Shown here one piece after another: positions 44,371-58,800 of a DNA stretch of 64,000 nucleotides. Positions within the stretch are counted from its first letter, which is position 1; every line of letters starts with the position of its first letter. Position numbers and translations under genes: made by a program. The DNA comes from Asterias rubens (Eukaryota > Echinodermata > Asteroidea > Forcipulatida > Asteriidae): assembly GCF_902459465.1 (NCBI RefSeq), contig NC_047083.1:1428501-1492500 (forward strand). The letters are read 5' to 3'. Under the pieces are notes generated by a model. It was not told the DNA's origin. It saw only the letters and a list, made by a program, of their open reading frames with translations, and did not search any database.

Positions 44371-45759
44371 TTGCTGTATATTCTATTCTTTTCACGATTT
44401 AGATGCGTTGAATGATTTTGGCCAAACTGCTCAGAATTTAGGACCAAATAAATATTTGTAGTATAAATAGCTGCAATAAAACATTTTTGTGTGATGATTT
44501 TATGATTAGCATAAAGTTTCTTTGTAATAATTATAATTTTATTTAAACTTCATAATAATTGTTCATGTATCCGTTATAATAATGGAACTTTAACTCAAAA
44601 CGTTATCATTATAATACCTAAGATATTTCAGTCGGAAAGGGCGCTTAATTATAGCATACAGTAATAATATAGTCTATCAAAAATATATAATTCAAGCAAT
44701 TTTTTGGTAAAAGTGGAGGAAATGCAGCTAAATTTTTTACTTCTTCGTTGGTAACAATAGCCCTAACGAAACTTCGAATTCAGCTCAAGCCCACGAGTAC
44801 TTTTGAAAAACGGTACTTTTCAGCATTGGGGCTTCGAACAGGCGGACAGAGCCTGAGCCGAAGCTGAAATCATGTTTTCGAAAAGGCAATGAGGCGAGGT
44901 TAATAAGTGCTGTACTCGTGCATAAAGTGATGGCAATACCACGGCAACTACAACTACACAATAACTTCATAACACTACAGTCAGTAAGTCAGACAAGCAT
45001 AAGCCCTTTCCGTGTAATGGCAATACCACGGCAACTACAACTACACATTAACTTCATAACACTACAGTCAGTAAGTCAGACAAGCATAAGCCCTTTTCGT
45101 GAACACGGCTTTGGGCCCCGGCTCTGGCTTTGTACGTCTGTCTGAAGCTCCATATACCAATGGAGACGACTGACGAAGCCTAAGCCGCAACTCAAGCCCA
45201 GAGTCGTGGTCTCGCAAAGAAAAGATTTCAGTTTTTGTCTTTAAAGAGAAGTATTTACAAAAATGTAACTTTCCCTTTGGAAGGGGTTTCAGTTTTTGTC
45301 TATTTACACAAGTTTACCTTTCCCTTTGGAAAAGGTTTTCTTTTTTTTCTCTTAAGAGAAGTGTTTACAAATAATATGTAGCAATTCCCTTTTTAAAAGT
45401 TTTTAATTGTTTATAAAACTGTTTGTCTCTTTAGAGCCATTGGACACTTACGGTACAAAAAAAAGTTCACAGATTTACAGAAACTACAGAAATTACAGAA
45501 GGTAATGGTGAAATACTTGTCTTGAAATATTGTTCCATGAAATGCTTCACTTCACATTTCATTGACCGATATATTGCACAACGCCTATAAAAAGGGGGCA
45601 TAATTACCATACTAAAAATAACCAGCTGCAACTACGGTAGATAATTATAGTCAATTAAAAGCAGATTACTATTTCAATTAGCAACCCTATTTTAGTTTCA
45701 AACTTATTTACTGACAGAAAAGTGGTCTTTAAGAAATTCTCAAACCATAATGATCTCTT
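44371..45759. other. Spacer before the right arm; no gene seen
   Basis: It contains an 87-bp tandem duplication (44929-45102) and diverged 'gaagc...gagcc' foldback fragments near 44776-44890 and 45110-45220. Repeated 'ccctttggaa' and 'agaagtgtttacaa' motifs occur around 45240-45370. Confidence 0.4.
44929..45102 (+). repeat. 87-bp tandem duplication
   Basis: 'tggcaataccacggcaacta' recurs at 44931 and 45018. Because 87 is divisible by 3, an open frame crosses both units, but nothing else supports coding. Confidence 0.88.
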
Positions 45760-46188
45760 GCCTTGTGGCCATTTAGGAATTCACAATTTCATGAAGAACC
45801 ACCATTCTTAGATCATCATCGTAGACTGTAAGCCAAACCCCTCCATCGATGACGCTGACCACTTTGCCCATTTAAGAACTCCAAAGCCATAAGTAACTCT
45901 TGTCTTTGACCCTTTAAGGAATTCTCAATTCCATTAAGAACCACCATTATTAGATCATTTTTGTTAACAGTATACTTCACATGCGATGAAAGTCAAGTTG
46001 GTTAATAATATTACATAGGATCAAAAACTTTTTATAATGTACGATTAGTAATTGTTCAATCATGTCCAAGTTTATTAAATAATGATAATAGAAAACACGT
46101 TCTATATGGCGCAAAATCTGTATCGAGGTGCATCACACCAACATTAGGCATGCAATACAACAAAGCACAATGTGTGGATAAAACTACT

Positions 46189-46572
46189 TAAAGGAACATT
46201 ACAGAATTGTTTTTTTTGCTAACAAAACAGTTGCTGGCTGTGTAAGCACTTGATGTAATCCACCATACACATAAACTGACAAACCTGTAGAAGTTTGAAA
46301 TCGATCGGCCATCTGGGTCACGAGAGGACAGTGAAAAAACGATTACAAATTTTGCATTGCATCGATGCCAAAATAAAAATGAATAAAACGCTCACTGAGC
46401 GATAAACTCCAAACGCGAAGTTAGATTATTTATTTCTCATCAAATATGACGTTTCAGACAGAAATATATCAGGGATGTTTTCAACTATCATCATCATTAG
46501 ACCGTGTAAGTTTAAGGTAAATCTGTGAACTTCACGATTTTTGTTTCTTACCAATTCTGTAACGTTCCTTAA
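46189..46572. repeat. Foldback family G, private to the right arm
   Basis: Ends are 'aaaggaacattacagaattg' and the inverted 'caattctgtaacgttcctt'. Confidence 0.8.
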
Positions 46573-46772
46573 AAAATCAGTAATTTTTAAAATGCAAGCA
46601 ATGACAAGAGGATATCTATAACCATACAAGTTTATGTCAATTCCCGTTGTGACGTCATACAGGACGTGTCTGGTCTCTGACTCGCATCTTTCACGAAGTG
46701 TAACCTTTAGCTGACTGCTTCCCATGAGGTACCGCGAACCGTTTGGTAAAGAACTCATAGCTCATCCGTTGT

Positions 46773-46778
46773 TTTATT
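46773..46778 (-). terminator. Polyadenylation signal of right-arm receptor
   Basis: AATAAA on the minus strand (TTTATT on plus), at the same distance from the stop as in the left arm. Confidence 0.6.
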
Positions 46779-46810
46779 TTAACAAAAACAGCCCTTGTCA
46801 AACACCATGA

Positions 46811-49800
46811 TCAATAACCGGTAGAAATTTTCGGTCTTTTGGCATTTAAGTTTTCTGGAAAAAGAAAGAAGAGGAAGAAAGATACCACTTCAGTAAAATA
46901 TGTTGTGATTAAAAGAGAAAACACACACAAAACATGATCCTCAATGCTGCTTTTATATACGCCCCACATAGGTATGGAGCGCGAAACTAATGCATCCAAC
47001 CATTGCATTGAATGTTAAACACTTCAATCTGTTAGTTTGTGCGGCAAATGTTATCCAAAAGATAGCTGAGCAAAAAGTGATAATGACATGACTTGTGTCA
47101 AATTTTATAAACCTGAAGCGCACAAACTTGTCAACACGAAAGGCTACCAGTCAAAATAACATGTATTGTTCACTGTGCCCCGCTTATTTCAACTTTAGGC
47201 AAACAAATGAGTTTATCTTTTCCCCCTGCTGGTCCAGCTTTAGTCTGTCTGCTCGGCTATGGCTTATGGCTGATTTAACAACTTATCTACTAGACCTTTA
47301 TCACGCTGTCACCATCTTGGTCATGTTCCCTGTTTCCAATAACAGTAATGAATCCTAACAGTCATTGCGCAAACATGGCACCAGACTATTATTTCGTCCA
47401 GCCTCAGTTTGGTTACAATGAGTTGGAATGGAGTAAAATCAAGATGCCCACACCGTGATAAAGGTCTATACGAACTGCTACCAAACTAAAAGATATAACA
47501 GCAGCTGTACAAAACATTTCAAACAACTTGCCAGTTTTAAGAGGGTTTTGTTTGCTCAGCAAAACCTTGGTCTTTGACTGTCGCTCCTTGGGGTCACGTT
47601 TTGGACGTTCAACAATTTCGTCTTCTTTCATTTCTATATCTGGAGGAGAAGCTGTATTTTAGGGAAACAAAATTAAGTATATGGGACCAACGAATACGGA
47701 AAAATGAGATATCGAACCTAGCTCATCAAATTAAATCGTCAGTAAAAATGAAAAGGTCGTGCGAAAGAAACAAATTACATTGTTAAAGATATGCAGTGGA
47801 CACTATTGGTTATTTCTCAAAATAATTATTAGTATAAGAACTTACTTGGTATTCGAGTAATGGGGAGCTGTTGATAGTATAAAACATTGTGAGAAACAGC
47901 TCCCTCTGAAGTAACGAAGTTTTCGAGAAAGAAGTTATTTTCCACGAATTTGATTTCGAGACCTCAGAATTAGATTTTGAGGTCTCGAAGTCAAGAATCT
48001 GAAAGCACACAACTTCGTTGGACAAGGGTGTTTTTTCTTTCATTCTTATCTCCCAACTTCGACGACCAATTGAGCTCAAATTTTCACATGTTTGTTACTT
48101 TATGCATATGTTGAGATACACCAAGTGAGAAGACTGGTCTTTGACAGTTACCAATAGTGTCCACTGCCTTTAAACATTCAATTCACACACTCAGTCTAGT
48201 ATAAAACAAAGTTGAATGTGACACACATTTAAGTAGGTGACATTTAAGCACTTTTCAAATCCCTATAGTGCCTCACTTCCATTAGATACGATTATTCCAG
48301 ATAATGTTATTAAATTGAATTGATACCAACCCTGTGAAATGTCATCAGCAGTTCCTTCATCCATCTCCACTGAGGGCGTTTCGTGCTGCTGATCGTAACC
48401 TACGTCATCACTGACGCCATTATGCGGCGTGTCATCCGCTACCTCATTACCGCTTTCGGAAACCATGGATTCATCGTCGCTTGAAAAGCGATCTGGGTAT
48501 CTGCTTCCATTTGATTCTGGACCAACACCAGGAGATGGTTCACAGTAGTCAGATTGGGGAGAGACTACCGGTCTTTGGGCGCGAACATGACCGTCTTGGT
48601 CAGCTTGGGGACTTGGAAGCGTTGATCCAGGGATGCCAGTTTTTGGTGCATCATCTTGGTCTGCAAGAGGAGCTTGAGGGCTTGTTTGGAGCGATGGTTC
48701 AGGGATGCCAGCTTTGGGTGTGTCATCAAGCCAGCGAGTTATCGTGTTCGAACCCGGGGAAGGGTAATATGGGTCACTTTGAATCTGGGCGTTGTAAGGT
48801 AATGAAAGAGGAGGAGCGTCTTGTTCTTTCTGAGACGGGTTGTCACTAGAGGGTTCTTGAGGGGTAACGTTTGGAAAAGGATTGGGATGAGGTGACGGCT
48901 GTTTCATGATTGGTTCAGGTTGTTGAGTTGGATCTTTTTATGTGGATGTTGAACATCTTCGGAGTTTGGATTGACAGTTGGATCGAGGAGTGGATCTGTA
49001 GGACTTGACTCAGTATTGAAGTCGTTATTAAGAGCGGGTTGGGGGACTTGTGGCTTAGCAGATTGTTCTTCGGAGCTTTCTTCAGGAGCAACAGCATCAT
49101 CATTACCATCAGGACCACAATGTGCACTGCCCGAATAACCGGAATCTGGAGATAAAAACCAGTCACAATACACATATCAATACAAAAATTCTCCAGAGTT
49201 TTTAAAGGAATGTTATAGAACTGGTAAGAAATCAAAACTTGTCTAAGATCACAGATCTACATTTCGGGTTTTCACTATTTTCTTGTGACCCATATGGCCG
49301 AACTATCTCAAACTTCTACAGGTTTGTCAGTATGGTGGATTACATAAAGTGCTTACACTGCCAGCACCTGTTTTGTTAGCAAAAACTTGTTTCCATAATG
49401 TTCCTTTAATACAAGCGAATGAAAGCTAGACTTACAGCAGTTAAAAATATTGAATTATTAATTTCTGTGAAACTGTTTTTCTAGAAAGCAATATTTTTTT
49501 GGGGGAGTTCTTTATTAATCAGGCAGAAACGTGTGCAATTTTTTTTGACACTTTAATGCAGTCCTGCCGAGGGTCCAATTTCATAGAGCCGCTGCTGAGC
49601 ACACAAATTTGCTTGGCATGAAATTTCTTCCTTGTAAAAAAAAAAGGGAAATTGAGTTAAATTAATTCAGTTTCAATGTGCAATATGCAATGTGTTGATT
49701 TAAGGTAATGGCTAACTATTCCACATATTTTTTTTTTACCAATTTGCCTCCGATTTTATTTCAATTTTTAAATTAATGTAATTTTTTTGTAATTCAGCCT

Positions 49801-52800
49801 TTGTGCTGTGAGGAATTGTTTGTAATATACCATTCTATCTATCTATTACCAACCAAATTTCCATTTGTTGCATATTGCTTGTTACTGGTATTCAGCTGTT
49901 GTTTGCTTATTCTGAAAATCACGTGGAAATTTGATTGGTATGATCCTGTTTTTATCAAGGAAGAAATTTAACGCTAGCAAATTTTGGTGCTTAGCAGATC
50001 TATGGAATTGGGCAAACTAGTAGCAAACTCTGAAGGAAAAAAAAACCACAGTCTGGGTTTTACAGGCTTCATGAAATTAACTTTTTAATCTTATCACCCG
50101 TTACATGCAAGGGGAATTATTTTGTTAATGTGCATGCTTACCTGGAGTTAATCGAAGCTCTGTTTCTTCATCAGTTACGTTGCCAGTATCTCTTCCCGTT
50201 GTATGCTTAGAATTTCCCGCAGCTTGATTGACCACTCCTTTTGGTTTCAAAGAATCTTTGATCTCACTTTGAACATTCTTTGACTTTTGATAAGGCGTCT
50301 TTCCATGAGTTTTTTTACGTTTCGGAGCGATCTTTCCATAGCCAGCTGGTGATTGCTCAGGTGCTTTGCTCTGTTGGTTCTCGTCTTGTATTACGTCATT
50401 TTGTTTCTGTGAAGATGTGTTATCCGAGGCTGTGCTTGTCTGTATTTCAGATGATGCTCCATTAAATGCATCTGGAAAAAATTTAGATTTTTATGAATTT
50501 ATAAATTCAATAATATTAAAGCATCATAATTAGCCTGAATATCTGACGTCACACTTCAAGACTCAAGAATGAGGCCAAATGTCCCAATTTGGCGAATACA
50601 AGCAGTTATGTCTACGACTATGACTCAAGCTAGCTTGGCCCCGCAGTTGTTTTGACAATATTGAGCGTGTTTTGCGTACAGGGCTTCAGACGAGAGGACG
50701 GAGCCTGAAGCCAAATCCAACGCCAAACCCGTGGTTTCAAAAAGGGCCTAAGAATATCTACAGTTTTTTGGGTTCAGTGGGAGACATTTGACGACAACTG
50801 TCACGAGCTCTTAATAATTAGAATCCCCACTTATAACTACAATACCTGTTGGGCAAGCAGCTTCATCTTCAGTAACTGATATCTCTGGAGGATCCTCTCT
50901 TTGAAGGTTCGCATTATCTTCGGTCAGATGAGGCTCAGAATTAGCTTCATTTATGTTGTGATGGGGTTCTACTTTCTGCAGAGGTTCACAAGTAACCTCT
51001 TTGGGGGACGTCTGTTGATCGGAATGCTCTTGAGGGTCATCACGAGTATCCGGAGTCTCCTGAATAACAGAAACGTCTTGAAGATTTGACTCATCAGCTT
51101 CGTACCCTTCTTGAAGTGTTGAATCCGCCATGTTTAATTGCCGTGGACTTGTAAGTGAGTTCTCGTGCATCTCAACTTCCAAGTTATGTTGATCAGATGG
51201 AGATGACTCTGGAACTGAAATTGTTAAAAGAAAAATTATTTTCACGGTCACGGAAGATGGCAACGTTGAGTGCGTTTTGGCGACCCTAACCAAAGCCCAA
51301 ACTGAGTCCACAAGTCGGTTAGCGGTTGGTCTGAACAGCATCGTCACCGCGCTCAACCGAACACGCAACTCGCGAAAACGCTCAACCGATGACCAATGTC
51401 TCTGACTGGGGTCGCCAAAATGCACTCCTTGAGTAATGTTTATCTTTGTTTGAAGATCAGAATTGGTGAACAGTAAAGAAGAACTATTAAAGTGATAAAA
51501 CAGTCGATGCTTCGCTAAGACATGGCCTTAAGCCCGGTTCATACTTCCTGCGAATGTGAAGCGAATCTTGACGTCACAAATTCGCAACGAACAATTCGCA
51601 GCCGTTGCCTTCTGCTCTACCCCCTTGCGATAATCGCTGCGAAAGGAGGGTGTGACGTCAATTTCACGTCAAATTCGCTTCGCATTCGCATTCGCAGGAA
51701 GTATGAACCAGGCTTAAGGGTCACACGAGTTTAAAATGAAAACATTATTTGAGACCAAACCGGCTCAGCCAACACTCAAACTAAAGAGATTGACACTTGG
51801 TTGTACCCGCAAGTTTACCATTTATTTATAGTATCTTCCACTTTAGGAGCCGTCCGTAAAAAAACCAAAATGTTTTAATTATAATTTACAAAGTATTTAC
51901 TCACCAGCTTCCACGGAAATTGTTTGATAGGATGCGCCCCCCTTTCCGTCTTTCTTCTGCTTTGGTTTTCTTCGATTCCGCTTTGTGGGTGTTTTATTAA
52001 TGACATGATTGTGAATGTTAACAACAATATTTTGGGCTTGGATTAGCATTCGACGGGGGGAGAAACTACTAGAACCTGACGGGTGGATCTCAACATGTTC
52101 TGTCACTGAGAGAGAATGAAAATGATAAAAAAATGTTTATTGAAAAAGAAGAGAATTGGAATGGGAGACTTTCTGGGACGATAGAGGGCAGCAGACTTAC
52201 CGGGTAAGTCCATTGTTCTCAGAATTATGCGCATGTTCAGAACTACGTAAACAATGGAAATTTACCCAGTATGTCTGCTGCCACCTAGCGTTGGAAAGTC
52301 TCCTATTAAGTGTACTCATCCAAAACCAATGGTGTAAAAATTTATTGTTATGACACTGTTTCTTGAAAACTAGTGGATTGGAACAGAAATGTACTCTTCC
52401 AATATAAATGATATACCGTCCCAATGGTATGTTTCTTGATAAAAAGCCAGAGGATATGAATTGATTTTACTCTAACCAAGGATGTAACCATCCCTTGTTA
52501 TGACAATGTTTCTTGAAAACTAGAGGATTGGAATGAAGGCACTCTTCCAAAAAAAAATCAAAAGTGAAAAGATGTACACAAATTGTAACAGACCCCAGTA
52601 AGTACGTTTTAGTTTTGCGATATCATCAAGATTTTGTACTAATTTTTCTCAGACAAATTGCAAGTTTGGTGAAGTTTTCCACAAAGTCCATCCTCATACC
52701 ATGTAAGTTATGTGAACACAATTGTTATTTCAATGTCGTGCGAAACAATTCACTATTACGTTTCAATAACATAGTTCGGGCCACAACTGCAAATGTTTTG

Positions 52801-55800
52801 CTGTTTCGGAAATAAGTCTTGCTTTAAAGACACTGTACACGTTTGGTTAATGTCAAAGACAAGTGTTCTCACTTGGTGTCCCCCATCATAATATAACAGG
52901 CCTGTGGGACTTAAGGCTCAATTGGTCATCGAAGTTGCGAGAAAATGATGAATGACAAACCCCCCTTGTTGGACGATTTTGTGTGTTCTCAGATAGGAAT
53001 AAAAGACTTCTAGCTAGAAGTCTTTTATTGTTTTAGTGAGAATTTACCTCTTTCTAAAAATCTATGCTACTTCAGAGGGAGCCGTTTCTGACAATGTTTC
53101 ATACTACCATCAGCAGCTCTCCAATGTCCGTTACCAAGTCATTTTTTAAGTTAATATTTGTTTTGAGTAATCACCAAACGTGTACCTTCCCTTAAAGATT
53201 ATTATGGCCAGCTCTATGCTCTCATTTTTTATACTTAGATCAGACAAACAATTCCTCTACTTACCATGATCGTCTAGATTCAGTTCTTGAGTTTGCGATG
53301 TTTGGGGCATTAACGTTTGGCTTTCATCTTTAAAGAAATTAGAATAAAACAGAGAGCATTATTTTTATTTCACACTTGTAGAACACTATTGCTTTAAACA
53401 TGCACCTGAAATTTATAATTGTGTCTGCCTCATTTCGCATTGTATTGCGTCATATATAGCCCAGAAGCCGAAAATGGATCAAGTTATAAAACAAAAATAT
53501 TTAAAATTCAGAAGTTAAATTAATTTGTTTTGGGGTTCAGTTGGGGGTTCAAAATAACAACATAATTTTCAGCCACAAACAGGTCCACTTCTTTAACGAA
53601 TCATAGATTGAAACAGAGTATCCCTATTTCTGCAAAAGAATTGTCGAGCAATTATAGTTAATGGAAGTGTAGGCATCTTGCAAATAAAAACAAAACCAAA
53701 AACAAAGCAGTACTATTTTCCACCGTTTTTTGTTGTTAAATGTGCAGTAAGATGTTGTATTGTTAGTTTTGTAAGACAAACGAAAATGGAATAGGCCGTT
53801 TTATACTGGTTTATTTCTAACTTTTGTTTCTAATAATCGACCAATCATAATCGATAATTCAACTTTGTTTGAAGATCATTTGCTCACTTACCATTTTCGA
53901 CTAGTTTTTTACCTTCAGATTGTGATGCTTTGTCTTTAATAGTTTGCCTCTCGTCTGTGTTGAAATAGGAAATAACAAATCGAACAAAATTGTATCAATT
54001 GGTGCTTGTACAAATAGACTAATGCAGTCAGAGTTGTTATTGGTTTAGGCCGTTGCATGTTGTTACTTTTTGTGCTTTTCAGGCCGGCCTATAAGTTGGT
54101 TTATGGGTTGGGAGCCCATAGACCAATACAAAATAAATTAACAGGAAACGAGACAATTTCAGGTTGTATAAAACAAAATCGACAAAATATAAAAAACTAC
54201 AAAAATTTATATTCAAAAAGAAGCAAATAAAACGTGTCCTGACGACTTTGTTGAATTTGTGTGGTATTTTCCACAGCCGTCCCACCCTTTGTAAACATGA
54301 AGACAATTAGTAAACATGAAGACAATTAGAACAGTCAATAAGTTAGCTGCCCTGTAATTTAAAGCCAAACCTACACTTATTTGTAATAATAACACAAAAA
54401 GAAAAAGAAAATAAACCAAGTTAAAGATTCTATAACAGAAAAAAAAAAAAAAATAAATAAATAAATTTAGCTGTTGCAAACCGCTTACCAATCCAAAGGT
54501 ATGAGATAATGGCATGATATTAAATGTTCGACTCTAGCAGAGTATTTAAGCAGAGTCTTAAGAAGAGTCGACTCTGCTATAGGTTTTGATTTGTCAGGCC
54601 ACATCTGAAAATTATTCAATAACCCATTTAGAAAAAAAAATAACGGTTTTGAAAGTTACTGAACCATTAAAAGAGTACGATTTGAAAGATGCGAGTCTTG
54701 TTTCCCAAAATGCTTTGCTCTTCAAACATATAAAGGAAACACAGTCATGAACATCGACGCAGCCGATGTGACTTGATGTGCAGTCTGGTTCTTTTTATGT
54801 TACATATATATATGGCACTATAGGAACATAGGGGACCTGACTAATTAGACCATCAAGCCTCGCTTTAGTGGCCTAACTCCATATTGCAAGTGAACAGGCA
54901 CTAATAAAATGAACTACTACGGTACCTTGAAGTGTTACAAAGTAGCATCCTTTGTCTTCTGGTTCGATCTCAACCTCGATCTCAGTCTTTTCGGTAAATG
55001 TAGGTGATTGGCATTTTGAGTCATCAGACTCCACTGTATAAGCTTCGACGTTTGGAGATCTCACGATCTTTCTAAGAAAGTTACGTCTCCTTATTACTAA
55101 AATAAGCATGATAATCAAAGACAGACCTACTGCGAAAAAAAATAACAAGATAAAGATGATCCATGTCGCACCTGTAAGATAATAATAAAACAGAATTATA
55201 GATAAAAAAAATAAAAATAATGAGGCTAACAAAGTTTTTTCCTAAAGACAACGTTATTTCATAAATTATTTGTTTTACTCATTTCTCAAAAACCTACAGC
55301 ACCTCAGTAAGACAAATTTCAAGGGAAACTTTCTACTATCATAGTCTTCAAACTGTGCAAGGTTAATGCATAACTCGGGCGATGTGTTTTGTGTTAGGAA
55401 AAAGTACCTACTACATAGACCCTTTAACAGACGGCAGAATTGCTTGATTTAATCGTAAGTAAATACAAAATTGTAATGAAAACCGGCACGTTAATCCGGA
55501 GGTCGTTGGTTCGAATCCCACTCTAGTCAATTCTTTGTTCAACCCCAAAAAATCATTTCAAGATTTACCCAGTCAGTTTCCCTTGTGGTTTATATTGATA
55601 TCTGAAACAAAAAGTCGCATCCCCTAAAGGTGATCCCCTGGCTGCCGCTTCCCAGGTTGTATCGTAATTTGGGTGTGATCCCCGGCTACACGGCAGTTAA
55701 CGGTTGTATGGCTTCTGACTGGCACCCCCACACAAAGATATTGACAAAATAGGGACACCGCCAATATAGGGCTAGATAGCTCAGTTGGTAGAGCGCCGGC

Positions 55801-58800
55801 ACTTTAATCCGGAGGTCGTTGGTTCGAATCCCACTCTAGTCAATTCTTTGTTCAACCCCAGAAAACCAATTCGTGCAAATTTATTTATATCATGTAATGT
55901 GGAAACCATTGTGCTATTACAGACGAAATATTGTGAAGGAAAGAACAATACATTCAAACCATGGAAGAAGAATAAAATACCGATGAAAAAAACCTGAAAT
56001 TTACTTTGTAGAATTTTCAAGTGAAATATTGGCTTTAAAGTATCCTTTAATCTGTCAAGCTAATGTAGTAGGCATGGTGACTGCATGCTTGCCTACTTAT
56101 TGTACCTGATACAACTTGTAGAGCGACCTCTGCACCGAAAGGTTGAAGTGGGATGGCTGCACCGATCGCATTACAAACAAACTTCGGCAGGCAATCATCA
56201 GAGAAGCTCCCTGCTTTGACGGTGAGCTGCTGGTACTGGTTGAACGTCTTGGCATCATCATCAAAACTCTCCAAAGACTCCTCCTTAAAGTTTATATCGC
56301 ACGTAGAGACGTCTTGCCAATGCAAGGTTATCTTGGGGTAGACATTGAGTACGCTGCATTTGAGTTGAAGATCATTATCAGGGTTAAAGTTCACTTGACA
56401 TCCATCTCCAGGCAGCGGTTCACAGCCGGTTATAATCGGCCGGTCTTGATTATTTGTGGAGACTACGAAGAGAAAAAGAAATGATTATTTATTTTAACCA
56501 TAGACGAACTTTTGCATTCACTTTCAAAAATCACTTGCGTTGAAAGTAAAGGAAAGTAACGAACGTAGGAAAGTAGGTACAGTTGAAAAAGCAAGTTACA
56601 AACACTAGCTTTCTGTAAGAGATGTTTGAGAAAAATAAGAAAATACTAGTTGAAAGATTTCTTCTGACTTTTCTCGTCAGTAACTAATAAGGATGTCAAA
56701 ATTCAATCAATTGCATTTTACTCATAAAGACGTTATCGCCTCAGTGCTACACAAACTACATAAAGGAGGTTTTTATTTGCAAACAACAAAATGAGATAAT
56801 ATTAGATTATTACCAATTTCATTTTGAGCACTTTTACCTTTTCACGTTTAGGCCTAAGTGCTATATTTAAAACTTATCTCGAGACTGTGCCCTTTCGAAT
56901 TGATGGCGAAACGAATTCGGCTGCTGCCCAAGCTCCCGTCGGCATTCTTCAAAACGTGCGTTTTCAGTATGGGCTTCCAATAAATAAGGATGGAGCCCGT
57001 AGTGGCATTATAACAGTTTCGAAAATACCTGAAGATTTTTACCTACTCCAGTGACGTCAACGTGTCCTACTGCCAGGCCGTTAAGAAAACGATGACACCA
57101 AAATCGACGGTGAGGAAGCTGTAATGACAGTATCTGCAAGTCTCCGCCATTCACGATCTGGTAGTCACCTTTATATTTATCAAGTACCAAGGTGTCTTCA
57201 TTCGAGTATTCGGCACCAATTATATCAGTATCGACTCCTTCTCCTTTATCAAGGGACCAGTAGGTTGCGGAGGCATCTGTGGTTGAATGGGGACATTTGA
57301 TTCGACCGCCATTTTGTCGGTCGACGTTCTGTGACAACAACGCCATGTTTATTGAGTCCATGGTAACGGCATCTGCTGGAAATGTAGAGTCTGGAGAGAT
57401 GGAGGAAACACAAAAACAAGAAATTGATAATGTGCAAACAAGATTTCTGCACTTTATTCCTCGGGAGTGTAGAAAAGGGTGTTTATTTTATATGAGTAAC
57501 AAAAATTGAAAAAGTTAAATGAAGACTTGTTCTTACTGAGGACCTTGACAGTAACCAGGCCATGCCTTTCCTTTTTCTTAGCTGTATAGGTACGACTCGG
57601 CAACCATAAACAGCTGTTTATCTATGTGTAAAAGAAACTTTTGAAATAGTAAAACGAAGACTATCTCTTACTGAGGATCTTGACAGTAACCAGGCCATGC
57701 CTTTCCTTTTTCTTAGCTGTATAGGTACATAGAGTTATATATAAGAACTAGAGGGCGCACGAGTGATGCTTCGTGCACAAACGCCACGGGACCGCAAGAT
57801 GACAAGCGCGTCATTCTGCACGCGCGTTGAATATGAAATACACGTTTGAGTTTTTTTTTATTGAATGCTCTAGCGATGCTGTTTGTTCAACTTACAAAAT
57901 GGCCGCACAAACATACGCTGTGAGACAGCTATTTTGTCAACTTAGAAAATGACCGCCTGCTCGCATACCGGGGCGCGTATATAGGCCAGTGCGCTCTCTA
58001 GTTCTTATATATAACTCTATGTATAGGTACGACTCGGCAACCATAACCAGCTGTTTATCTATGAGTAAAAGAAACTTTTGAAATAGTAAAACGAAGACTC
58101 TTACGAAGATCTCTTACCGAGGATCTCGACATTAACCAGGCCCTGCCTTTCTCTCTTCGTAGCTGTTGGTACGACTCGGCAATCGTAAAGTCCTCCATCG
58201 TCATCAGTAACGTTGTAAATGATGAGGCCCGATTGATCATCCATCAACTGGTACCGTTCAGCTGTGAAGTTTTTCCCCGGTTCATTCGGTGCTGAGAACT
58301 TAGCTACAAGGGTTGGTCTCCTGTACCAGAAGACTGAGCTTAGTCTTTCCCCAAGTCGCCAAGTTGGACATCGCAGGTATTGCGTTTGGTTCTTCTGGAA
58401 GTATGCCGTTTTGGGGCTGGTAAAGAGGGCGTCTTTGTATGAGTGTGTGATATCACCTGTAAAATGAACACCGAGAGACAAGACTATAAAAATAAAAATA
58501 AATGCAAAAGAGCTTAATAATTAAGGTAGGTTCATTGTAAACATTGTTTTCAAAAACTAACAATTTAAAAAATATTTAAAAAAATAATAAAACAAACATG
58601 ACGATCTTTGATTTTTTTTTTTTTTTTTACACAAGCGGCGCGCCATACTTGTGTGCTAAAGATTGTGAACTAGAGAAGGATGACGTCATGGGGAAGTCCA
58701 TTTGTTATTATAGCACGCAATCAGTCATGTAAACATCTTCTTCCTGCCGTGGGTTGAGAAATGATTGTTTCAAAGAAAGCAAACTCAATATGCAAATTAT

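Noticed and set aside
44918-45145. 75-codon frame with an internal 29-residue repeat
   Set aside because: Explained by an 87-bp tandem duplication in non-coding sequence; no start or splice support.
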